From positions 124,001 to 188,000 of the forward strand of contig NZ_JAIQDG010000018.1 in assembly GCF_020037125.1 (NCBI RefSeq): a stretch of DNA of 64,000 bases. Reading direction: 5' to 3'. Positions 1 through 8,595 of the stretch are shown here, piece by piece (positions within the stretch are counted from its first letter, which is position 1; each line of letters starts with the position of its first letter). Below the pieces are notes generated by a model, which made no database searches, was not told the DNA's origin, and saw nothing but the letters and a program-made list of their open reading frames with translations. The DNA is from Myxococcus sp. RHSTA-1-4. Lineage in GTDB: Bacteria > Myxococcota > Myxococcia > Myxococcales > Myxococcaceae. The position numbers were made by a program, and so were the translations under genes.

Positions 1-1
1 G

Positions 2-442
2 GTGGTGATGTCCGCGCCGGTCGACGTGGAGATGAGAGGCATCATCCGCGTGAAGACGGCGACGGTGCGCATCTACAGCCAGGACACGAGTCTCACCACG
101 ACGACCTGCGGCTCCACGGACCCGAAGCTGGTGTGCGAGGCCTCCGGCTCCCGGGGCGCCGCGGCGTACAACCAGCTCCAGCACTTCGTGCGGCGCGGAG
201 AGCTGCACCGGGACGCCGGCCGGGTGGAGCGCTGCAAGGCGATGAACCAGGAGGCCTTGAAGGTCTACGAGGAGTTCGAGCAGTTCCACAAGGAGTCCCT
301 CGCCAACGGGAGCTGGACGACAGGACTGACCTACAAGACGCTGGACGGGACGATGGACCAGGAGAAGCTGCTCGCGGGCCTGCGCGAGCGCGGCCAGCAG
401 GCCGAGGAGCGAGCCATCGGCAAGTGGTGCTCCAAGGGCTGA
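2..442 (+). CDS. C-terminal part of an unrecognised protein (cut by window edge)
   Basis: The reading frame is open from the first bases to a TGA at 440-442, so this is probably the 3' end of a gene that begins upstream; the GTG at position 2 need not be its start. The visible 146 residues contain four cysteines (two in the segment CGSTDPKLVCE) and a charged, probably helical C-terminal half. A hairpin follows the stop immediately. I recognise no family. The Cys content would suit an exported protein, but no signal sequence is in view. Confidence 0.55.
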   Translation: MVMSAPVDVEMRGIIRVKTATVRIYSQDTSLTTTTCGSTDPKLVCEASGSRGAAAYNQLQHFVRRGELHRDAGRVERCKAMNQEALKVYEEFEQFHKESLANGSWTTGLTYKTLDGTMDQEKLLAGLRERGQQAEERAIGKWCSKG

Positions 443-462
443 GCCTCCGGGCTTCCGGAGGC
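443..462 (+). terminator. Hairpin directly after the stop codon, likely terminator
   Basis: GCCTCCGG (443-450) and CCGGAGGC (455-462) are perfect 8-base inverted arms around a GCTT loop, starting on the base after the stop. No T-run follows, so it is either an intrinsic terminator without a U-tract, common at this GC content, or an mRNA 3' stabiliser. Confidence 0.5.
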
Positions 463-540
463 CCCTCACCGTGCGCAGCAGGGGTTCATCACACCGCGCA
501 ACCAGGGCACAATGCGGGTCCTGTCCTTCCAGGCCCGCGG

Positions 541-1401
541 ATGCCTTCCGACGCAGAGTCAGAGTTCCCCGACACACACGATGTCCCCCCGGCGTCCCAG
601 CAGGACCGTGAGGCGTGGCTGCGCGCGCAACTGGAGGCCGCCGCCTCCGCGTGCGCGGCCTGGGGCGTACCGCCTTCACGGCTGCGCGAGGCGCTCCAAC
701 GGAGCTTCCGCGACGGCGCCCTTCCCGCCACCGTGTACCTGGAGGACCGGGTGCTGACCCTGGCCTGCGCGGACGGCAACCCCCGCGCCCAGCAGGAGCT
801 GGACCGGCGCGTGAGCGAGCGGGTGGCCCAGGCGGCCCGCCGCGTGGACGCATCCGCCGCCTTCATCGAGGAGGTGCGGCAGGGCGTCCGCGAGCGGCTG
901 CTGCTGGGCTCCGCGGGCAGCGCGCCCCGCATTCTCGAATACGCCGGCCGGGGCCCGCTGGAGGCGTGGGTGGGCGTCGTCGCCACGCGCGTGGCGCTCA
1001 ACCTGCGCCGGGGCGTCCAGCCGGTGAGCCTGGACGAGCGGCTCGTCACGGGGCTGTCCATGCCCTCGCCAGACCCGGAGCTGGCGCTCATCAAGGGCGA
1101 GTACCGCGAGGCCTTCCAGCAGGCCTTCCGCGCGGCGCTCGCGGAGCTGGAGGACACCGAGGTGAACGTGCTGCGGCTCCACTTCGCCAAGGGCCTGACC
1201 ATCGATGACCTTGGCCGCACGTACGGGGTGCACCGGGCCACGGCGGCGCGGTGGATTGCCCGGGCCCGGGAGCGGCTGCTGGCCGGCATCCGCGCCCGGC
1301 TCATGGAGGCGCTGCGCCTGGGGCCGGAGGAATTCGAGTCGCTCATGGAGCTGGTGCGCAGCCAGGTCCACCTGTCGCTCTCGAAGGGACTCGGAACATG
1401 A
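541..1401 (+). CDS. RNA polymerase sigma-70-type factor, myxobacterial family
   Basis: The 286-residue protein begins at ATG 541; the frame is open further upstream, but that extension is low-complexity Arg/Pro/Gly sequence. Residues about 50-150 read as a divergent sigma-2-like helical region (VEATRVALNLRR-type core around 970-1010). The C-terminus has a sigma-4-like helix-turn-helix (LTIDDLGRTYGVHRATAARW) followed by RARERLLAGIRARL, as expected for -35 recognition. It resembles the sigma factors that in Myxococcales are paired with protein kinases (the Sig-70_gmx1 type, from memory). Its TGA overlaps the ATG of the kinase gene (ATGA, 1398-1401), so the two are translationally coupled. The target promoters are unknown. 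Confidence 0.82.
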   Translation: MPSDAESEFPDTHDVPPASQQDREAWLRAQLEAAASACAAWGVPPSRLREALQRSFRDGALPATVYLEDRVLTLACADGNPRAQQELDRRVSERVAQAARRVDASAAFIEEVRQGVRERLLLGSAGSAPRILEYAGRGPLEAWVGVVATRVALNLRRGVQPVSLDERLVTGLSMPSPDPELALIKGEYREAFQQAFRAALAELEDTEVNVLRLHFAKGLTIDDLGRTYGVHRATAARWIARARERLLAGIRARLMEALRLGPEEFESLMELVRSQVHLSLSKGLGT

Positions 1402-4259
1402 GCCCGTCGGCGACGCCCTGCCCCGAGGACGAGGGGCTCGTCGCCTTCGCCGACGGCACGCTCTCCACCCGCGAGCGCGAGGCGGTGGAGCGCCACCTGC
1501 GCGGCTGCGCGGAGTGCCTGGAGGCCGTGGCCCTGCTGGCGGACCGGGGAATCACTCCCCGGACGATGTCCCTCGCGGGGACCGAGGCCACGGCGGGCGA
1601 TGCGCCGTTGCTGGCGCGCGGCACGGCGCTCGGGCGATACGTGCTGCTGGAACCACTGGGCTCCGGTGGCATGGGCGTGGTGTATGCCGCGTATGACCCG
1701 GAGCTGCACCGCCGGGTAGCACTCAAGCTGCTGCACCCGACACGGAGCGGTCCATCCGCGGAGGCACGCACGCGGCTCCAGCGCGAGGCCCAGGCGCTGG
1801 CGCGGCTGTCCCACCCAAACGTCGTCCCCGTCTTCGACGTGGGCACCTGGAAGGACCAGGTCTTCGTCGCCATGGAGTGGGTGGACGGCGGCACCCTGTC
1901 GGCGTGGCTGAAGGAGCGTCCTCGCACGTGGCGCGAGGTGGTGCGCGTGGTGTGCGACGCGGGACGGGGCCTGGCCTCCGCACACGCCGCAGGGCTGGTG
2001 CACCGCGACGTCAAGCCGGACAACATCATGGTGGGCCGCGACGGCCGCGCGCGCATCACCGACTTCGGGCTGGCGCGCTCGCGGGACGGCGTGGAGCCGG
2101 AGCGACGGGGTGAAGGCGCGGGGGCCCCGCCGCTGGACGCGCCCCTCACCCACTCCGGCGCGCTGCTGGGGACGCCGGTGTACATGGCGCCCGAGCAGCG
2201 GGAGGGCCGCGGCACCGACGCGCGCAGCGACCAGTTCAGCCTGTGCGTGGCGGCCTACGAGGCCCTCTACGGCGAGCGGCCCTTCGCCGGGACGCGGCTG
2301 GCGGAGCTGAACGAGGCCACGCGGGAGGGCCGGGTGCGGCCACCGCCCGCGGGCAGGACGGTGCCGGCCCCGGTGCGCCGGGCACTGCTGCGCGGGCTGA
2401 GCCCCTCGCCGGACGAGCGCTTCCCCTCGGTGGAGGCGCTGGTGGCGGAGCTGGAGAGAGACCCGGCACGCCGGCGCCGCCGCTGGCTCGCGGCGGGGGC
2501 GGCGGTGCTGGCGGTGGCGGCGGCACCGGTGGGGGCACGCGCGCTGCTGCGGGCCCGGGCCGACGCGTGCGTGGGCGTGGCGCGGCTGGACGGGGCCTGG
2601 GACGGCGCGCGGCGCGAGGCGGTACGTACTGCCTTCACGCGCAGCGGCGTCCCCGGGGCGGACACCGTGGCGCGCGCCGTGGAGGGCGCGCTGGACGCCT
2701 ACGCGGCGCGCTGGACGGAGGCCCGGCGCGACGCGTGCGTGGCCACCCACGTGGAGCGCTCGCAGCCAGCGCGGATGCTGGCCCTACGACTGGCGTGCCT
2801 GGACCGGGCGCGGGAGGACCTGCGAGCGCTGGCCGAGGTGCTCACCACGGTGGACGCACAGGTGGTGGAGAAGGCGCCGCGGGCCAGCCGCTCGCTACCG
2901 GACCTGGCGGCGTGCGCGGACTGGAGCGCGCTGGCCTCGGGCGCTCCGCTGGTGCCGCCGGAGCTGCAGCCCCTGTTGGCGAAGCTCCGGACCCGGCTGT
3001 CCGAGGTCCGCGCGCTGCTGGCCGCGGGCCGCTACGCCGCGGGGCTGGAGCGCGCGAGCGCGCTGACGAAAGAAGCGCACGAAGCGGGCCTGCTCCAGGT
3101 GGAGGCGGAGGCGTGGCTGCAGGCGGGAATGCTGGAGGAGCGGCTGGGCGAGTTCGCGAAGGCGGAGGACTCACTGCACGAGGCCGCGCTGGTGGCGGAG
3201 CGGGTGGGCGACCTGCAGACGCTGGCACGGGCGCGCACCGGGCTGATGGGCGTGGTGGGCAACAGGCTGGAGCGGCACGACGACGGAGAGCGGCTGGCCC
3301 GGTACGCGGAGCTGGCGGTGGAGCGCGCGGGTGGCAGCCTCTCCCTGAAGGCGCAGTACAACAACACGCTGGCGATGATGGAGTACCGGTTCGGCTCCTA
3401 TCAAAAGGCGCTCGAGCACTTCACCCTGGCGGCGCAGGTGCTGGAAGCGCAGGGGGCCTCGGCGGAGCCGGAGCTGGCGCTGGTGCTCGGCAACCTGGGG
3501 TCGGCCCAGTCGTACTCCGGGGACTACGCGGCCGCGCTGACCACCCTCCAGCGTGCCCTGGCCATGCAGCAGCGCGCGGAGATGCCCAATGGAACCCTGC
3601 TGGCCGCGACGTGGACGAACCTGGCCGTCGTGTATGACCGCATGGGGCGCGAGGAGGACTCGTGTGCCGCCACGGAGCAGGCGCTGGTGCTGCTCCAACG
3701 CACGCTGCCGCCCGACCACCCGGAGGTGGCCAATGCGTTGCAGAACACGGCGGGCTGCTTCCTGACGCGGGGGAACTGGGAGGAGGCCACGTCGCGCTAC
3801 CAGCGGGCCCTCTCCATCATCGAGCGCACCCTGGGGCCGGACAATCAGAACATCGGCATCTTCGAGCAGAGCTGGGGCGAAGCGCTGCTGAACGAGGGGC
3901 GGGACGCGGACGCGCTGCCGCACCTGCGCCGCGCGTACGCGGTGCTGCACAAGACCCAGGGAGACACCCATCCCGTCACCGCGCTGGCATTGCTGGGGCT
4001 GGGGCGGGTGGCGCTGGGACGTGGCGAGTACGCGGAGGCGGCGCGCTCACTGGAGACGGCCCTGGTGGGACTGGAAGACGCCGAGCCGCAGGACGGCGCC
4101 CGCGCGCGCTTCTTCCTGGCGAAGGCGCTGTGGGGGCTGGGGCGGCACGCCGACGCCCGGCGCATGGCGGAGGAGGCACGCACCCGCCTCCAGAAGGCAG
4201 GGCTCGCGGAGGAGGCCGCCAGGGCCGAGGCCTGGACGGCGCGGCCCGCGGCCCGGTAG
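1398..4259 (+). CDS. Ser/Thr protein kinase with N-terminal anti-sigma-like zinc finger and C-terminal TPRs
   Basis: 953 residues. An HxxxCxxC motif (H33, C37, C40) of the anti-sigma zinc-finger type comes first. The kinase domain spans about 80-355: glycine loop 88-94, catalytic K110, HRD 202-204 within HRDVKPDN, DFG 222-224, then a MAPEQ activation segment. One membrane helix lies near 363-383 and the remainder (about 600-950) is TPR-like repeats. The kinase should face the cytoplasm with the TPR region outside it. It is coupled by a 4-base overlap to the preceding sigma factor. The zinc finger suggests direct sigma binding with phosphorylation as the switch; that is inference. Sub-families with this layout are common in Myxococcales. 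Confidence 0.88.
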   Translation: MSPSATPCPEDEGLVAFADGTLSTREREAVERHLRGCAECLEAVALLADRGITPRTMSLAGTEATAGDAPLLARGTALGRYVLLEPLGSGGMGVVYAAYDPELHRRVALKLLHPTRSGPSAEARTRLQREAQALARLSHPNVVPVFDVGTWKDQVFVAMEWVDGGTLSAWLKERPRTWREVVRVVCDAGRGLASAHAAGLVHRDVKPDNIMVGRDGRARITDFGLARSRDGVEPERRGEGAGAPPLDAPLTHSGALLGTPVYMAPEQREGRGTDARSDQFSLCVAAYEALYGERPFAGTRLAELNEATREGRVRPPPAGRTVPAPVRRALLRGLSPSPDERFPSVEALVAELERDPARRRRRWLAAGAAVLAVAAAPVGARALLRARADACVGVARLDGAWDGARREAVRTAFTRSGVPGADTVARAVEGALDAYAARWTEARRDACVATHVERSQPARMLALRLACLDRAREDLRALAEVLTTVDAQVVEKAPRASRSLPDLAACADWSALASGAPLVPPELQPLLAKLRTRLSEVRALLAAGRYAAGLERASALTKEAHEAGLLQVEAEAWLQAGMLEERLGEFAKAEDSLHEAALVAERVGDLQTLARARTGLMGVVGNRLERHDDGERLARYAELAVERAGGSLSLKAQYNNTLAMMEYRFGSYQKALEHFTLAAQVLEAQGASAEPELALVLGNLGSAQSYSGDYAAALTTLQRALAMQQRAEMPNGTLLAATWTNLAVVYDRMGREEDSCAATEQALVLLQRTLPPDHPEVANALQNTAGCFLTRGNWEEATSRYQRALSIIERTLGPDNQNIGIFEQSWGEALLNEGRDADALPHLRRAYAVLHKTQGDTHPVTALALLGLGRVALGRGEYAEAARSLETALVGLEDAEPQDGARARFFLAKALWGLGRHADARRMAEEARTRLQKAGLAEEAARAEAWTARPAAR

Positions 4260-4277
4260 TCGAGGACGAATCGCGGC

Positions 4278-4685
4278 TCAACCGCGCGCGGCTTGGCGCT
4301 CCAGCGTCTGCTTCATGTCGCGGAGCCCCTGGTCGATGAGCGGGCTGATGGCGGGCACGAGTGCGTCCGGCAGCACGTCGGTAATCCACACGAACAGGGT
4401 GCCGCCCCGTCCATCAGCGAAGACCTGCCACGATGCATTGTGGTGCTTGAAGGGCTCCCCGGCCGCCGCATAGGCGAACCGGCGAGCCTGGTCGTCCACG
4501 TCGACAATCAGCTCCCGCACCACCGTGCCGTTCGCGAAGGTCACGACCCTGGCGTCTCCGTCGAGACGCGCGTCGGTGAGGACTCCCGGCACGAGGCGCT
4601 GGTGCACCGCGCCGACGTCCCGCACCGCCGCCCAGACATCCTCGGGGCGGGCGTCGATGTGTATCTCCCTGCGGATGGAAGCCAT
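4278..4685 (-). CDS. SRPBCC (START-like) family protein
   Basis: 135 residues in the typical small SRPBCC layout: N-terminal strand REIHIDARPEDVWAAVRDV, the loop GTVVRELIVDVDD, and a C-terminal amphipathic helix (ISPLIDQGLRDMKQTLERQ). These domains form a hydrophobic cavity for lipids or polyketide-like ligands; the ligand here cannot be told. A ribosome-binding site (GGAGAGGAG) lies 8 or so bases ahead of the ATG at 4685. It is convergent with the kinase gene, with an 18-base gap. No export signal, so cytoplasmic. Confidence 0.8.
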   Translation of the reverse strand: MASIRREIHIDARPEDVWAAVRDVGAVHQRLVPGVLTDARLDGDARVVTFANGTVVRELIVDVDDQARRFAYAAAGEPFKHHNASWQVFADGRGGTLFVWITDVLPDALVPAISPLIDQGLRDMKQTLERQAARG

Positions 4686-4792
4686 GGATGTGTCTCCTCT
4701 CCTGGAAAGACACCCACGGTAGAGGGCTCGGACGAGCCGTTCCTGGAACTTCTTGCGGATTGCTCACCAGCCGAAACGTTGGCACGCGGGAG

Positions 4793-5710
4793 TCAGTCCA
4801 GGAAGCGACGCTCCCAGCGGCGAATCTCCGCCTCCGTGAGGTTTCCCCATCCCCCCTGGTGCATGTAGAGCCAGGGCTCCAACACGCGCGCCAGTTCCCG
4901 GTAATGCGGCAGCGTGTCCCCCCGCGTCAGCTCTCCCGCCTCGGGCCATGGGCCCAATGTCACCAAGGCCCGATTTCCACCCAAGTCCTGCACGGAGGTT
5001 GCGGGCGAGTGCAGGCGCTCGCGCAGACTCGCCGCGCCGCCGAGCGCACTGAGGACCGGCTCCCCCAGGAAGGTGAGCCAGGCGGGGCCCCGTATCTTCG
5101 TCCCTAGCCTGTTGGAGAGCCGCTCCAGGTCCACGAGGTCCAGGCCCGGATGGAGCAGGCTCTTCTCTCGAAAAACAGGCGTATTGCTGCTCAGCCACGA
5201 CATCATATGGAAGGCGAGCCCTGTCTGCCCCGAACTGAAGGGCAGTTCCGCGCCAAGTTCCAGTGCCAACTCGCGAACCCTGCCAGGTCCGTGTTCCTCC
5301 AGGAACTCCGTGGGCAGCAAGAAGGACACCGCGGATGTTGGATCGTAGCCCCATTGCTTGGAGAGGGGGTCCTCCAGCTCCTTGCCACGATAGCTGAATG
5401 AATAACTCAAGGACTCCGTTCGACCACGCAGGTCGACGTTTGCGAAGCGCGGGCCGCGAATCTCCTCATGAGTGAGTGCCCAGCCCGCACTGTCGAGCTC
5501 CCGCCAGAGCCCATCCTTGCCACGATACCAACCAAGCGAATCTTGCCCGACCACACGAAGGTAGATTTCCAGCGAGCGCATCACCGAAGATGCGACCGCC
5601 TCGTGATTACAATGCATGTAGAAGGTGAGGCTCACGCTCTCACGGAGGACAGTAACAAGCTCATCCTCGACGAGGAGTGGCACACGTATCCGAGGGTACC
5701 CATGGCTCAT
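4793..5710 (-). CDS. DUF3396 / type VI immunity-like protein, probable antidote to the upstream lipoprotein toxin
   Basis: 305 residues, no signal peptide. Segments such as LTFYMHCNHEAVASSVMRSLEIY, the aromatic-rich middle (WALTHEEIRGPRF) and the C-terminal LGPWPEAGELTRGDTLPHYR match what I remember of DUF3396 proteins, which are immunity proteins in polymorphic toxin systems. The ATG (5708-5710) overlaps the stop of the lipoprotein gene in an ATGA arrangement, so the two are made together, as expected for a toxin and antidote. Lower GC than its neighbours, with AT-richer stretches near 5520-5650, also fits an exchangeable cassette. Family placement is by pattern memory, hence moderate confidence. 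Confidence 0.68.
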   Translation of the reverse strand: MSHGYPRIRVPLLVEDELVTVLRESVSLTFYMHCNHEAVASSVMRSLEIYLRVVGQDSLGWYRGKDGLWRELDSAGWALTHEEIRGPRFANVDLRGRTESLSYSFSYRGKELEDPLSKQWGYDPTSAVSFLLPTEFLEEHGPGRVRELALELGAELPFSSGQTGLAFHMMSWLSSNTPVFREKSLLHPGLDLVDLERLSNRLGTKIRGPAWLTFLGEPVLSALGGAASLRERLHSPATSVQDLGGNRALVTLGPWPEAGELTRGDTLPHYRELARVLEPWLYMHQGGWGNLTEAEIRRWERRFLD

Positions 5711-6540
5711 CGCGAAATCCCATAACCTGGTGAAACACGAGCTGGTTCTACTGCCATCTGCAGATCCTCATGGTAGACGTCTCCCTGGGTTCTCCCCTGA
5801 TGGGGATGATCTTGAGGGTAACGCTCCCATTCGGGCTCCTTCGAGCTCGCACATGGAAACTCGAAATCATAGGCCGTCTGCACCTTGAGCGGGTCTCCCG
5901 AGGCATGCAGCACGACGTCCGGCACCAGCGTGCCGAGCAGCAGGTGAAACAGCCCCTCCTGGAGCCAGAGCTTGACGTCCTCGGGGTCCAGCAAGCGCAA
6001 TCGCCCCGTTCTCGGGTCACGAAAGTAACGCGGCTCCACACTGAAGTTGCCCGGTATCATTTCCTTCAGTCTTTTCTCCGCGCACTTCAGGGCCACCGCG
6101 TGCTTCGCGGTCCCCAGGTCCATGGCCCACGTCACGGGTTTGTCCTTGGAGTCTCTCCGCACCACCTTCTCGCACTGCTCCCGGGTGGGCCGCTTCCCCT
6201 CGCCGAACACCCGTTCGTTGACCTCGAAGTTCGCCAGCTTCGCGCACTCCACCAGGATGAACTCGACGCGCTGTATCTCCGCGGCCTCCAGCAGCCGCAG
6301 CGTGGCGGCCACGGTGCGCGCAGCGGAGGCGGCGCGTGACAGCCAGGGTAGCACCGCATCGTCCCCCACCTGGGTGTAGCAGGCAGGGTTGCGCAGACAC
6401 GCGCTCGTCGCGGAATCCATTGACTGTGCATAAGCCCTCCGGGGCCCGGGCCCCATCGCGGTCGAACTGCTGCACGCGGCCAGCAGCGTGCCGGCGACAA
6501 GCATCACGATGCGGAGCGAAAGCGGCACGGCCTGAGACAT
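5707..6540 (-). CDS. Polymorphic toxin-like lipoprotein (SitA-like candidate) with nuclease-type C-terminal domain
   Basis: 277 residues. An N-terminal signal ends in the lipobox L-A-A-C with C23, then Ser at +2, which favours outer-membrane sorting. Residues 40-160 are helical with several Cys. The C-terminal part (about 135-277) contains LVPDVV (P207-D208) and YDFEFPC (D225, E227), spaced like a PD-(D/E)xK nuclease core but with Glu where Lys is expected. In Myxococcus xanthus, SitA lipoprotein toxins are passed to siblings by outer-membrane exchange and paired with SitI immunity proteins; the lipobox, variable C-terminus and coupled immunity gene fit that plan. A perfect palindrome lies just upstream (6552-6567). 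SitA identity and nuclease activity are inferences. Confidence 0.66.
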   Translation of the reverse strand: MSQAVPLSLRIVMLVAGTLLAACSSSTAMGPGPRRAYAQSMDSATSACLRNPACYTQVGDDAVLPWLSRAASAARTVAATLRLLEAAEIQRVEFILVECAKLANFEVNERVFGEGKRPTREQCEKVVRRDSKDKPVTWAMDLGTAKHAVALKCAEKRLKEMIPGNFSVEPRYFRDPRTGRLRLLDPEDVKLWLQEGLFHLLLGTLVPDVVLHASGDPLKVQTAYDFEFPCASSKEPEWERYPQDHPHQGRTQGDVYHEDLQMAVEPARVSPGYGISR

Positions 6541-6551
6541 GGGTTCCCTGT

Positions 6552-6567
6552 CCTACGTTCACGTAGG
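6552..6567 (-). promoter_or_regulatory. Perfect 16-base palindrome ahead of the toxin gene
   Basis: CCTACGT (6552-6558) and ACGTAGG (6561-6567) are perfect inverted arms around TC. The site lies 12 bases upstream of the toxin ATG and abuts its AGGGA ribosome-binding site, so it could be a repressor operator or an RNA hairpin limiting translation. Confidence 0.4.
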
Positions 6568-6627
6568 CGCGCAATGACACTCTCTCATGGACACAGTGCG
6601 CGACCCGGTCCAGAAGCCCAGGCCCAC

Positions 6628-8004
6628 TCACCAGTCAAAACGGATGACGTGCTCCACGCGGTAGCTGGATGCCTGCTCCAGTGGCTTCAGGAGCATCAGC
6701 TCCGCGAGCTGCCCCGGCTCCACGGGCTGCGCCCCAGGCTTGTCCAGGCGGACGGTGTCCCCCTCCTTCACGGTCCGCCCCGCCAGCGGCACGGCGAACA
6801 GCCCCGCGCCTTCCACCGTCTCGATGGCTCCCAGGACGCGCAGGTCGCCCAGTTCCTCCACCTTCCCCACGTGGTCGAGGATGAGCTGGGTGCCCTGGCG
6901 GCGCACCTCGCGCGTCACGGCGATGCCCACGTCCGCGGTGAAGGGCCTTCCTCCCGCGCCGAACAGGCCCACGTCCTTGAGCAGGAGGTGGACGAGCCCC
7001 GAGCTGTTGTTCTCCGGAATGGTCTCGTAGCGCGCGACATCCGCCTGCTCGGCCCTCCCGGTGGCGAGCGCGTCCAGCGCCGTGGCCAGCGCGACGAAGT
7101 TGAGCCGGACCAGCGGCTCGTCCGGCGTCCGCGAGGGCCACGCCCCCGTCTCGATGAGCACCGAGGGCGTCCCCCAGCGCGTCATGTTGTCGCCGAAGGC
7201 GCGCACCTCGAACGAGTCGTCGTAGCGGCCCACCTGCCCCGGCGCGAGCGACTCCACCGCGTCTCGAATCACCCCGCATACCTTCTTCGCCAGCAGCCGG
7301 CCCGGGTTGTCGCTCCGCCTCTCGTCGAACGCCGCCGCCAGCACCGAGATGGACGCCGGCCGCCCCGTCCGCCCCACCGCGTGCCGCCAGCCCTGGTTGT
7401 GGAGGTTGAAGCCGATGAAGGGCTGGAGCCTGTCCCGCAGCGCCTTCAGCGCCCGCGCCTCCGGAGTCTGGAGCGCCAGCGCATCCCGGTTGATGTCGAT
7501 GCCCTGCGCGTTGCGGCGCTGGAAGCGCTCGGCGCCGTCGGGATTCAGCAAGGGCACGGCATGGAGCGTCAGCTCGCCCAGCAGCCGCGCCACCCACGGC
7601 TCCTGACGGTGCGTCCGGACGTACTCGAGGAAGTCCAGCAGGGCCGTGGTGGCGGTGGGCTCGTCGCCGTGCATCTGAGACCAGAGCAGGACGTGCCGTG
7701 CGCCCGTGCCCAGTGACACGTGGTACAGCGCCCGCCCCTCCACCGAGTGCCCCACCACCTCCAGCAGGAACAGGTCCGGGGCCCGCTCCCGCAGGGCCTT
7801 CAGGTGCTTCTCCACGTCGCCATGCCGCACCAGCGGCGGCAGCGGCAACTCCTTCGAGTGGACGTCCGACCACTGCGCCGCGAGGACCTTGGGAGGAGGA
7901 ATGACGGAGGTGGAGTGCATGGGATTCCGAGCGCCCAGCAGGAGAAGGGAGGACAACAGGAGCAGCAGGCGTCGATTCTGGAGGTCGTGTCTGACGGAGC
8001 CCAT
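6628..8004 (-). CDS. M14-family zinc carboxypeptidase, exported
   Basis: I chose the ATG at 8004 (458 residues) because AAGGA sits 7-8 bases upstream; an ATG at 8028 would add eight residues. A signal peptide follows (RRLLLLLSSLLLLGA). The M14 zinc ligands are visible: HGDEPT (H112, E115) and H202 in FNLHNQ. The substrate-binding NPDGAERF segment and INRD are also present, and the catalytic Glu is in LIETG (about E285). M14 enzymes remove C-terminal residues from peptides or peptidoglycan stems. The C-terminal 150 residues form a beta-rich extension. It faces away from the ureidoglycolate lyase gene. An exported digestive peptidase fits a predator. Confidence 0.86.
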   Translation of the reverse strand: MGSVRHDLQNRRLLLLLSSLLLLGARNPMHSTSVIPPPKVLAAQWSDVHSKELPLPPLVRHGDVEKHLKALRERAPDLFLLEVVGHSVEGRALYHVSLGTGARHVLLWSQMHGDEPTATTALLDFLEYVRTHRQEPWVARLLGELTLHAVPLLNPDGAERFQRRNAQGIDINRDALALQTPEARALKALRDRLQPFIGFNLHNQGWRHAVGRTGRPASISVLAAAFDERRSDNPGRLLAKKVCGVIRDAVESLAPGQVGRYDDSFEVRAFGDNMTRWGTPSVLIETGAWPSRTPDEPLVRLNFVALATALDALATGRAEQADVARYETIPENNSSGLVHLLLKDVGLFGAGGRPFTADVGIAVTREVRRQGTQLILDHVGKVEELGDLRVLGAIETVEGAGLFAVPLAGRTVKEGDTVRLDKPGAQPVEPGQLAELMLLKPLEQASSYRVEHVIRFDW

Positions 8005-8070
8005 CACCGTGTCCTTGTCCGCCCGCATGCTACCAGAGCGGCTTCGAGCAGCTTCCCGGGTTGAGGCAAG

Positions 8071-8595
8071 ATGCGGCCCATGTCACAGCCGCGACAGCCC
8101 ATCCGCGCCCAGCCCCTCACGCGTGAGGCCTTCGCCCCCTTCGGTGACGTCATCGGCCTGGAACTGTCCGGCGGCTCCAGCGCCAACCAGGGCACCGCCA
8201 CCCGCTTCGACCGCGTGGCCCGGCTCGCCGGCAGCCGGCCCGGCGCTCAGCCCAACCTCGCCGTGTTCCGCTCGGTGGCGAAGACGCTGCCCTTCCAGGT
8301 GCGGCTGCTCGAGCGCCACCCCTGCTCGACGCAGATGTTCGTGGCGCTCGCGTGCAAGCGCTTCCTCGTCGTCGTGTGCCCGGAGGACGCGCGCGGCGAG
8401 CCGGACCTGTCCCAGCTCCGCGCCTTCGTCTGCGGCCCGGGCCAGGGCGTGAACTACCGCCCGGGCCTCTGGCACCACCCCATCATCGCGCTCGACGGGC
8501 CCGCGGACCTGCTGATGCTCGCGTGGGAGGACGGCACCGCGCTCGACTGCGAGGAGCGCCCCCTGCCCGAGCCCTACCTCGTCACCAGCGACTGA
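8071..8595 (+). CDS. allA: Ureidoglycolate lyase
   Basis: 174 residues, the usual length of the AllA cupin-like family, which splits ureidoglycolate to glyoxylate and urea in purine/allantoin breakdown. Characteristic pieces are LTREAFAPFGDVI near the N-terminus, HPCSTQMFVAL in the middle, and GVNYRPGLWHHPI followed by FLVV/ADLLMLAWEDG near the end. GAGG lies 4 bases ahead of the ATG; ATG 8080 is an alternative. No other allantoin gene is next to it, but purine-ring salvage would match the nucleoside-use genes at 49-63 kb. The last 22 bases overlap, tail to tail, the gene on the other strand. Confidence 0.85.
   Translation: MRPMSQPRQPIRAQPLTREAFAPFGDVIGLELSGGSSANQGTATRFDRVARLAGSRPGAQPNLAVFRSVAKTLPFQVRLLERHPCSTQMFVALACKRFLVVVCPEDARGEPDLSQLRAFVCGPGQGVNYRPGLWHHPIIALDGPADLLMLAWEDGTALDCEERPLPEPYLVTSD

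Noticed and set aside
489..2750. Long open frame on the minus strand opposite the sigma-kinase pair
   Set aside because: High-GC shadow: repetitive Arg/Ala/Pro/His composition, no domains, and fully antisense to genes with clear motifs.
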